11,954 nt of DNA from assembly GCA_003670425.1 (NCBI GenBank), contig QWRL01000062.1, positions 1-11,954 of the forward strand, in the 5' to 3' direction. Made by a program: the position numbers and the translations under genes. Each line of letters begins with the position of its first letter. Positions within the stretch are counted from its first letter, which is position 1. Source of the DNA: Chloroflexota bacterium. Its GTDB lineage: Bacteria > Chloroflexota > Anaerolineae > Anaerolineales > UBA11657. Shown here one piece after another: positions 7,014-11,954 of the stretch. Under the pieces are notes generated by a model. That model was not told where the DNA came from and did not search any database. It saw only the letters and a list, made by a program, of their open reading frames with translations.

Positions 7014-8179
7014 GTGGACATGCCCAGCGCTTTTAGCGGCTCAATGCGCGCTGCATAACGGATTGAAATGGCGCCGCCAATTGGCCCGATGAACAAGAGC
7101 GAAACAATTGCGGCAACAGCGGCCTGGCCCGTGAACACAATTGGAATGCCGGGAGGCAGCGTGCTGGCAAGCAGCAGCGTGGCTGCACCGCCCAGCAGTA
7201 CGCCAATCACCGTCACCAGAATTATTTGTGCAATCGCTGCCACGGCCACCATCCAGTTGGCGGCGCCAATTGCCTTCAGCATGCCCACCTGCGGTACCTT
7301 TTGCAGCGCCTGAATTTGGAAGAAGCCACCGATCACCAATACGCCAATGATTAGCGTAAAAAACCGCTGGGTGTCCAGTGTGCTTTGCTGCTCTTTGTAG
7401 CCGGGCAGGGCTTCATAGGCTTCGCGGATGCCGGCCATTTCCACATCCTTCACCAGGGTTGGTATCAGGGCTTTCATTGCCACGAGGTCTTTGGGATCAT
7501 CCAACTGCACTGCAATCAGATTGAGATTTAGCGGGGAGTTGGGTCCGGTTTTAGAGCGCACGCGGTCCCAAGTTAAGATTGGCAGGAAGACCACCGGCTG
7601 CAGTCCATATTGCTCGCCGTCGCTGAGGCCCACCACCAGCAACTCAAAAGTTTCGTCGCCCGAGCCCTGATCGGTGCGAATGGTTATGCGGTCGCCGACC
7701 TTGATGCCCAAGCGCTGAATGACACGGCGCTCGACGACTGCTTCGGGCGCGCGGTTGGTGCTGAAGGTGCTGCCGGAAATAATTGGCGGTGCACCAGGCA
7801 GGCCGGCTTCCACCCCAATCAGTGCGACGCGCAGTGGATCAGCCGCGGGCGTTTCCAACGGGAAATCGATGGCGCCATTGCTCACTGCAATTGGGCCGAC
7901 AGCGCGCACACCTGCAACGCGCCGCACCTGGTTCATGAGTGAGCGGGGCAGGCGGCTCGCGGCAATCAGTAGATCAGAATCGGCTTTGTACACAAGCAAG
8001 TCGGCTTCCAGCTTGGAAATGTATTCGCGGTTGCCACCGCCGAGCCCTTCAGCCAAGGCCGCAATGAAGAGCACCAGCAGCGTAATCAGGGCAATCAGCA
8101 AACTGATGAGAAAAAACCTTACTTTGTTGCGCAGTACTTCCATTTGCGCCAGGTAAAGCGGAGTAAATAAGATTTGCAT
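7010..8179 (-). CDS. ABC transporter permease, FtsX/MacB-like (DevC type)
   Basis: This 389-residue permease has the FtsX/MacB layout. One transmembrane helix (about 21-43) comes first, followed by a large extracytoplasmic domain (about 45-270). Three helices (about 274-294, 308-340, 350-372) come next, then a short basic tail. The conserved cytoplasmic loop reads QKVPQVGMLKAIGA, the coupling region of the family, and the tail AARIEPLKALG is also typical. N-terminal MEVLRNKVRF matches the DevC-like subgroup. It works with the ATPase encoded by the overlapping next gene, probably as a dimer exporting a substrate or driving an extracytoplasmic step. In cyanobacterial Dev systems a DevB fusion protein and an outer-membrane TolC complete the channel; neither is present here. 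The gene lies 166 nt downstream of hxlR on the same strand, so it may have its own promoter. Confidence 0.93.
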   Translation of the reverse strand: MQILFTPLYLAQMEVLRNKVRFFLISLLIALITLLVLFIAALAEGLGGGNREYISKLEADLLVYKADSDLLIAASRLPRSLMNQVRRVAGVRAVGPIAVSNGAIDFPLETPAADPLRVALIGVEAGLPGAPPIISGSTFSTNRAPEAVVERRVIQRLGIKVGDRITIRTDQGSGDETFELLVVGLSDGEQYGLQPVVFLPILTWDRVRSKTGPNSPLNLNLIAVQLDDPKDLVAMKALIPTLVKDVEMAGIREAYEALPGYKEQQSTLDTQRFFTLIIGVLVIGGFFQIQALQKVPQVGMLKAIGAANWMVAVAAIAQIILVTVIGVLLGGAATLLLASTLPPGIPIVFTGQAAVAAIVSLLFIGPIGGAISIRYAARIEPLKALGMST

Positions 8180-8300
8180 CGCGGGAGTTTATCGCGCCGC
8201 CACAGAAATTACGTTGCGCTGAGCGCACGAATAGTATGAGCGAGCGGGCTTTCTTGTTGGAAATTCACTGCGGCATGGCGAGACAAATCGTGCACCAATC

Positions 8301-8319
8301 GCCGGCAGTGGGCCGGCAG
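8301..8319. repeat. Direct and inverted repeat GCCGGCAG between hxlR and the exporter genes
   Basis: GCCGGCAG occurs twice, at 8301-8308 and 8312-8319, separated by tgg. Because GCCGGC is its own complement, the pair can also fold into a six-base-pair hairpin with a five-base loop. It lies in the 166-nt gap upstream of the ABC permease start and just after the hxlR stop. It could terminate or attenuate read-through from hxlR, or be a regulator site for the exporter. No T-tract follows it on the minus strand. Nothing else recognisable was seen in this gap, and no good -35/-10 pair was found. Confidence 0.3.
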
Positions 8320-8345
8320 ACTTTCTAATGGTGGTTTGGCCCGCG

Positions 8346-8660
8346 CTACACGTACCGCTCAGTCCAGGAATACAGTGCCTTTATTACCGGCTTTAGGGCT
8401 GCGCCTTTTTTGGTGAGCTGGTATGAGATGTGAATCGGCGCGGTCGAAACAATCGTGCGGCTGACCAGCCCGTCTGCTTCTAGCTGGCGCAGGCGCTGTG
8501 TCAGCGTGGCGGGATTGAGATTGTCCATTGCGGCTTTCAAACTATTGAAAGTGCTGTGCGTGCCAAGGTGATAGACGAGTTCAAGTGTCCACTTGCGGCC
8601 GACAATCTTTGCAATATCAGAGATAGGACATGGCGTCGCTATTGTTTGTTTCTTGGCCAT
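8346..8660 (-). CDS. HxlR-family winged-helix transcriptional regulator
   Basis: This is a 104-residue one-domain regulator of the HxlR family (MarR-like DUF24 winged helix), which binds DNA as a dimer and often senses electrophiles or oxidants. Diagnostic blocks are CPISDIAKIVGRKWTLELVYHL at the N-terminus (Cys11, then the GxKWT motif), FNSLKAAMDNLNPATLTQRLRQLEADGLVSR (recognition helix and wing) and SYQLTKKGAAL. The conserved N-terminal cysteine is the redox or quinone sensor in B. subtilis YodB and HypR. Here it is the only Cys in the protein, which would allow S-alkylation or intersubunit disulfide sensing. The gene lies between a dienelactone-hydrolase-type enzyme and an ABC exporter, all on the same strand; its targets are probably these neighbours and itself. 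An inverted repeat sits about 40 nt upstream of its start. No strong Shine-Dalgarno is visible. Confidence 0.93.
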   Translation of the reverse strand: MAKKQTIATPCPISDIAKIVGRKWTLELVYHLGTHSTFNSLKAAMDNLNPATLTQRLRQLEADGLVSRTIVSTAPIHISYQLTKKGAALKPVIKALYSWTERYV

Positions 8661-8695
8661 GATAATTTCTTATCTGCAGATTGAAATATTGCTGG

Positions 8696-8721
8696 GGCGC
8701 AGTCCTTGTGAGTGCTGCGCC
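8696..8721. promoter_or_regulatory. Inverted repeat upstream of hxlR, candidate HxlR operator or hairpin
   Basis: A perfect seven-base dyad, GGCGCAG-(12 nt)-CTGCGCC, lies in the 92-nt gap between the hydrolase stop and the hxlR start. The half-sites are 19 nt apart centre to centre, roughly two helical turns, which suits a dimeric winged-helix repressor. It could equally be a terminator hairpin for the hydrolase transcript, but no T-tract follows on the minus strand. Operator function is inferred from position and symmetry only. Confidence 0.4.
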
Positions 8722-8752
8722 AAATTCTAATCCACAAAACTAAGTCAGCTCA

Positions 8753-9664
8753 TCACGGATGGTTGGTGTGATTGCTGGCAAGCGTGTGAGCAAAAGCGAG
8801 CCGCAAATAGTATCCCAAGCTGGCTTCCGCCACCACCTGCGGGGCATGCAGCGGCCGGGCTTGCGCTCCCTTGCGCAACGCGCCGTCTAAAAACTTGAGC
8901 AGTTGCGCCCAGGCTGCGCCCGGTGCGCCGCCGGCCTCAATCGCCGCCACATCCGTGATGAATGCGTGTGGCTGGTCCGGGTAGATCGTGATTGTGTTGG
9001 AGACGCCGGCTGCGTTCAGCGCGGATTCAAAATCGCTGACCGTGCTCAGTGGAATTGATGAATCTGCGCCACCGAAAACGCCGAGCAGGGGGCCAGGCAA
9101 CGACTTCAATTGGTTAGCATCTGAGATGGGGGAGCCGTAGAAAACGGCGGTGGCTGCCAGCTTTGGATTCCAAAGGCTGTAGCGCAGTGAAGTGGCACCG
9201 CCAAAACAAAAGCCGATTATCGCCACGCGCGTGGCGTCAACTTCGGGCTGCTGTGCCAGCCAGGCATAAACTGCATCGAGGTCTGTGTTGCGCTGCTCTT
9301 GGGGCGTCGTGAGGCTCTGATAGATTGCGCGCGGTATCCAGCTGGTAGTGCTGCCGCGAAACATGTCAGGCGCAATCACAACGTATCCCGCGCGTGCCAA
9401 GTGGTCGGCCTTGTCGCGCATTTTGACGTTTAGCCCATAGAACTCATGGATCATAATCACGGTTGGGTGCGGCCCCGCGCCGGGTGGGCGTGCCACATAC
9501 GCACGCACGGCACCGCCGCTGCCGTTATCTGCGGCCACATTTGTGATGCCGTCGAGGCGGCGCGTTCCAATCCAGCCGTCAATATAAATTGACGCTGCGG
9601 CAAATGTCACTAGGCCGAGCACCGTCAGTACAGCGCCCAAAAGAATTTTGCGGAATATTTTCAC
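8753..9664 (-). CDS. Membrane-anchored dienelactone hydrolase family protein
   Basis: This 303-residue alpha/beta hydrolase belongs to the dienelactone hydrolase (DLH) family. An N-terminal hydrophobic helix (about 7-28) acts as a signal anchor or uncleaved signal peptide and places the catalytic domain outside the cytoplasm. The usual DLH catalytic set is present: Glu74 in IHEFYGL, nucleophile Cys153 in GFCFGG, Asp201 in FGGADSS and His233 in QPHAF. The domain is about 235 residues, the normal DLH length; the last 40 or so residues form an extra tail. The substrate is unknown: a lactone, a thioester or another ester are all possible. The start is GTG at 9664, supported by GGAG six bases upstream, the clearest ribosome-binding site in the window. 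It lies upstream of hxlR on the same strand and may be regulated by it. Confidence 0.92.
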   Translation of the reverse strand: MKIFRKILLGAVLTVLGLVTFAAASIYIDGWIGTRRLDGITNVAADNGSGGAVRAYVARPPGAGPHPTVIMIHEFYGLNVKMRDKADHLARAGYVVIAPDMFRGSTTSWIPRAIYQSLTTPQEQRNTDLDAVYAWLAQQPEVDATRVAIIGFCFGGATSLRYSLWNPKLAATAVFYGSPISDANQLKSLPGPLLGVFGGADSSIPLSTVSDFESALNAAGVSNTITIYPDQPHAFITDVAAIEAGGAPGAAWAQLLKFLDGALRKGAQARPLHAPQVVAEASLGYYLRLAFAHTLASNHTNHP

Positions 9665-9699
9665 TAGTGTCTCCTGTTTGTTGTCTTGAGTTTATCGAG

Positions 9700-9713
9700 A
9701 AAACTGAAGTTTT
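9700..9713. promoter_or_regulatory. Dyad AAAACT-ga-AGTTTT in the leader of the hydrolase gene
   Basis: A perfect six-base dyad with a two-base centre lies about 35 nt upstream of the GTG start of the hydrolase gene. It is AT-rich in a GC-rich setting, which makes it stand out as a candidate operator. Its half-sites differ from those of the dyad upstream of hxlR, so the same protein is unlikely to bind both. No promoter hexamers could be assigned with confidence. Confidence 0.3.
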
Positions 9714-9773
9714 GGTTATGGTATGAGGCTGCAGGTTGTAAGGGGTGTACGGGCTGCGGACATGCGTTCCGTT

Positions 9774-9792
9774 CAGCAAGCGTAACTTGCTG
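9774..9792. terminator. Hairpin just downstream of the FAD oxidase gene
   Basis: CAGCAAG at 9774-9780 is inverted as CTTGCTG at 9786-9792, giving a perfect seven-base-pair stem with a five-base loop. On the minus strand it begins four bases after the oxidase stop codon. That is a natural position for a terminator or a 3'-end protecting structure. No U-run follows, so a rho-independent call is weak. Confidence 0.35.
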
Positions 9793-9796
9793 CCGA

Positions 9797-11233
9797 TTAT
9801 TCGGGGGCGTGAAGTTCGGGCAGCAGGCGCCGCGAGAGATTGCTCTGCAAAAGATTCTCGGGGTCGCAGCGCTGTTTGAGCACCGTTAGGTTCCTCAGGG
9901 CGGCTGCGCCAAGGCTGGCGCGCGCAGCTGCAGGATGCAACGCGCTGTCCTTCGCAAAATAGAATTTTCCCTGGCTAGCAACGACTATTTGATCCAGCTG
10001 CGCCAGCAGTGTGGCCAAGCGGTGACGGGTGCGGGCGTGCGCAGAAAAATCGAGCGCCAGTGAGTAGCCATCCGGGCAATATGACACTGCGTATTGGCTG
10101 TCGGGCTTGTGGCGTTTGAGGACTGCGAGCGTGGGTAACAGGCGCGCATCTTGGCAGGCCTGCAGCAACTGTTGATAGGCAGCCAGCGCATTTTCTTTGG
10201 CGATGAAACTTTGGTGCTGGACCAGTCCGCCCGGCCGGTAGGCGCGTTTCCAGTCCGGCACATAATCAAGCAGGAAGTTGAAAGCTGCGAGCGATTGGAG
10301 GTAGGTGCGCCCGTGCTGCAGGCGGGCCGAGAGGTACTTGAGTGCGTTCACGAGCCGGAGCGTGGGCGCGTTGTTTGCGAGGCGCAGGCCCAGCCACGCG
10401 TAGTGCGCGGGGAACACACCAAAAATGCGCGCGGGCAAATCTTGATGCTGTAGTTGCAGGGATTGCGCGTGTGCCGCAGCAAATGGCGGGGCGTAGTAAG
10501 TGGCAGCATGCACTTGCCCGCGTCCCAAGCCGGCGCCGCCTGCCGCAGCATCAATCCAGCCCACCACGTAGTCGCTGGAGGACTTGTTTTCATCAAGCAG
10601 CTGCAGCATCGTGCGCAAATTGGGCGCGGCCAGCGCTGATACGGAGACGAGCCCGGTGTGAATGCGCTTGAGCTGCAGGCGCAGCGCAGTGATGCAGCCC
10701 AGCATGCCAAAGCTGCCGGGTATGGCGTGGAACAGGTCTGAATTCTCTGTGGCACTGCAGCGCACAATGTTGCCAGCCGGCAGCACCGCAGTGAATTCCA
10801 AAATGTGCTGCGCAAAATTGCCGGCCTGCCAGTTGTTCTTGCCGTGGATGTTCATGGCCGCACAGCCGCCAACGCTGGTGAACATAGTGCCAGAAACCAC
10901 CGGTGGCCACCAGCCGTCACCTATGCAATGGCGCCAGAGCTGCGCCAGCGTGACGCCGGGCTCCAGCTCCACCACGCCGTTCGCCGGCGACCAGTGGGTG
11001 ATGCGATTCATTTGCGCGAGACAAACAACAATCTGCTCAGAGTTCAGCGCCGCATCGCCGTAGCTTTGGCCGGCACCGCGCAGCGCGATGCTGAGGCCAG
11101 TGTGTTGCGCGAGCGCAAATACAGCTTGCAAGCCGGCAGCAGTTGTGGGCCGGTGTACATAGCTGCGCGCGCGCGTGTTCTCGCCCCACGCGTGCAGCAT
11201 TTGCAGCGCCGCGTTGCTTAACGCCAGCGTCAT
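9797..11233 (-). CDS. DprE1-like FAD-dependent oxidase (decaprenylphosphoryl-ribose oxidase family)
   Basis: This 478-residue flavoprotein has the vanillyl-alcohol-oxidase fold. The FAD domain shows RGAGQSYGD (52-60), ELEPGVTLAQLW (89-100), VVSGTMFTSVGG (112-123) and NIHGKNNWQAGNF (128-140), and is followed by GSFGMLGCITALRL. The second half matches mycobacterial DprE1 (461 aa) in layout: DYVPDWKRAYRPGGLVQHQSF, GYSLALDF, YFAKDS with Lys428, and a final CDPENLLQSNLSRRL. DprE1 oxidises decaprenylphosphoryl-ribose at C2' to the keto form, the first half of epimerisation to decaprenylphosphoryl-arabinose. The position of DprE1 Cys387 is Ala393 here. The ATG at 11233 was chosen because it overlaps the SDR stop by four bases (ATGA). 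The frame stays open to 11425, but that extension runs inside the SDR gene and is low-complexity. The DprE2-like neighbour supports the role; the substrate is inferred. Confidence 0.87.
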   Translation of the reverse strand: MTLALSNAALQMLHAWGENTRARSYVHRPTTAAGLQAVFALAQHTGLSIALRGAGQSYGDAALNSEQIVVCLAQMNRITHWSPANGVVELEPGVTLAQLWRHCIGDGWWPPVVSGTMFTSVGGCAAMNIHGKNNWQAGNFAQHILEFTAVLPAGNIVRCSATENSDLFHAIPGSFGMLGCITALRLQLKRIHTGLVSVSALAAPNLRTMLQLLDENKSSSDYVVGWIDAAAGGAGLGRGQVHAATYYAPPFAAAHAQSLQLQHQDLPARIFGVFPAHYAWLGLRLANNAPTLRLVNALKYLSARLQHGRTYLQSLAAFNFLLDYVPDWKRAYRPGGLVQHQSFIAKENALAAYQQLLQACQDARLLPTLAVLKRHKPDSQYAVSYCPDGYSLALDFSAHARTRHRLATLLAQLDQIVVASQGKFYFAKDSALHPAAARASLGAAALRNLTVLKQRCDPENLLQSNLSRRLLPELHAPE

Positions 11234-11954
11234 AAACTTAAGCGCCGAAAAATAAAAGAGGGCAGATGCTGCAGCACAAGCCCGGCGGCGGCCCAGCGCC
11301 CCGGCACATACACCACCTGCTGCTTGCGGCGGATTGCGCCCCAGATGAGGCGCGCTGCCAGCTCCGGGCTGGAGGGTTGAACGACGCGGTCGGCGTTGGC
11401 CAGCATGGCGGTTTGCACCTGCCACAGCTTGATGGTTGTGACCGTGACGCCGTGGCGCGCGAGGCGGTTGCGCATGCCCTCAAGGTAAGTGTGCAGCCCG
11501 GCTTTGGAAGCAGAGTAAGCGGGGATGCCGCGCCGGCCGCGGTCGCCAGCGATGCTGCCAATGCCGACGATTTGGCCGGTGCCTGCGCTTTGCATGCGCG
11601 GACCAACTTCGTTGAGCCACGCCACCGCGCCGAGCAGGTTGGTCTGCAGCATTTCAAGGTCGGTGGCTGTGGCGTAGGTGGCCGGATTGTTGGGGTACAT
11701 TACGCCGGCGCAGTAAATAAAGAGGTCAAGGCCGCCAATCTGCGCGCAAATAGTGGGACAGAGTTGCGCAACGCCACCCCAGTCGTGCACATCGTGCGCA
11801 TAGGCAGATACTGTGCCAGCACGCTCTCTATTCAGCTCATTTGCAAGGTGTTGTAGCTCCGGCAGGCGCCGGCCAAGCACGGCAAGCACGTAGCCGTGTT
11901 GGTGTAGTTCGCGCGCGAGGGCAGCGCCAACGCCAGAGGACGCGCCCACAATGA
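11230..11954 (-). CDS. DprE2-like short-chain dehydrogenase, N-terminus cut by window edge
   Basis: This is an SDR-family NAD(P)H-dependent oxidoreductase. The frame is open to the right edge and begins IVGASSGVGAALA, the nucleotide-binding GxxxGxG loop. Only about 5-10 N-terminal residues are therefore missing; the GTG at 11949 is an internal Val codon, not the start. Further SDR marks, numbered from that Val, are IYCAGV (78-83), QTNLLG with Asn104, GIGSIAG with Ser132 and AYSASK with Tyr145 and Lys149. The C-terminus VVYVPGRW...LVLQHLPSFIFRRLSL closely matches the end of mycobacterial DprE2, which reduces the keto intermediate to decaprenylphosphoryl-arabinose. The downstream DprE1-like gene overlaps by four bases. 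The usual SDR Pro-Gly after the last core strand is replaced by Leu-Trp (IKLWQVQT). A generic SDR is the alternative, but the pairing favours DprE2. Confidence 0.87.
   Translation of the reverse strand, partial: IVGASSGVGAALARELHQHGYVLAVLGRRLPELQHLANELNRERAGTVSAYAHDVHDWGGVAQLCPTICAQIGGLDLFIYCAGVMYPNNPATYATATDLEMLQTNLLGAVAWLNEVGPRMQSAGTGQIVGIGSIAGDRGRRGIPAYSASKAGLHTYLEGMRNRLARHGVTVTTIKLWQVQTAMLANADRVVQPSSPELAARLIWGAIRRKQQVVYVPGRWAAAGLVLQHLPSFIFRRLSL

Noticed and set aside
11234..11425. N-terminal extension of the FAD oxidase to 11425 (minus), giving 542 residues
   Set aside because: It lies entirely within the SDR gene, reads as low-complexity Arg/Ala/Gly, and precedes the homologous region. 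The ATG at 11233 overlaps the SDR stop as ATGA, which is the expected coupled start.
11266..11856. 196-residue plus-strand open frame
   Set aside because: It is the complement of the SDR gene. The minus frame carries the nucleotide-binding loop and the YxxxK motif.

Overview
The window is GC-rich bacterial DNA with ten protein-coding genes and one G-rich, probably unreliable stretch at the left edge. No rRNA, tRNA, CRISPR array, insertion sequence or phage gene was seen. A Chloroflexota (Anaerolineae-like) source fits best. The support is a folate-dependent TrmFO, a lipoprotein with a Ser/Thr/Pro linker after its lipobox, a DUF318 permease beside a TIGR03943 protein, a membrane-anchored WD40-like propeller, and an exporter with no membrane-fusion gene. 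This placement is an inference from gene content only.

Layout. Positions 1-2248 (+) hold the C-terminal part of trmFO (tRNA m5U54 formation) and a complete hflX (ribosome-splitting GTPase). A convergent gap rich in inverted repeats follows, then a small lipoprotein gene on the minus strand (2355-2831). Divergent from it is a three-gene plus-strand run (2911-6196): a DUF318/ArsP-type permease, a TIGR03943 protein with a His-rich loop, and a membrane-anchored Ig-like/WD40-like propeller protein. The first two form a recurrent partnership and are probably one transport system, likely for a metal or metalloid. The propeller protein is a possible extracytoplasmic partner.

From 6282 to the right edge every gene is on the minus strand. 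In transcription order they are: an SDR dehydrogenase cut by the window end; an FAD oxidase overlapping it by 4 nt; a membrane-anchored dienelactone-hydrolase-type enzyme; an HxlR regulator with one N-terminal Cys; and an ABC exporter (permease, then ATPase, overlapping by 4 nt). The SDR and FAD oxidase resemble DprE2 and DprE1, the two-step epimerase that makes polyprenyl-phosphate arabinose from the ribose form. HxlR lies between the hydrolase and the exporter, with an inverted repeat in its upstream gap, so it may control one or both.

The points most worth attention are the DprE1/DprE2-like pair, the permease/TIGR03943/propeller run, the HxlR-centred cluster, and a left edge where three substitutions to G in 13 bases appear to destroy a conserved TrmFO motif.
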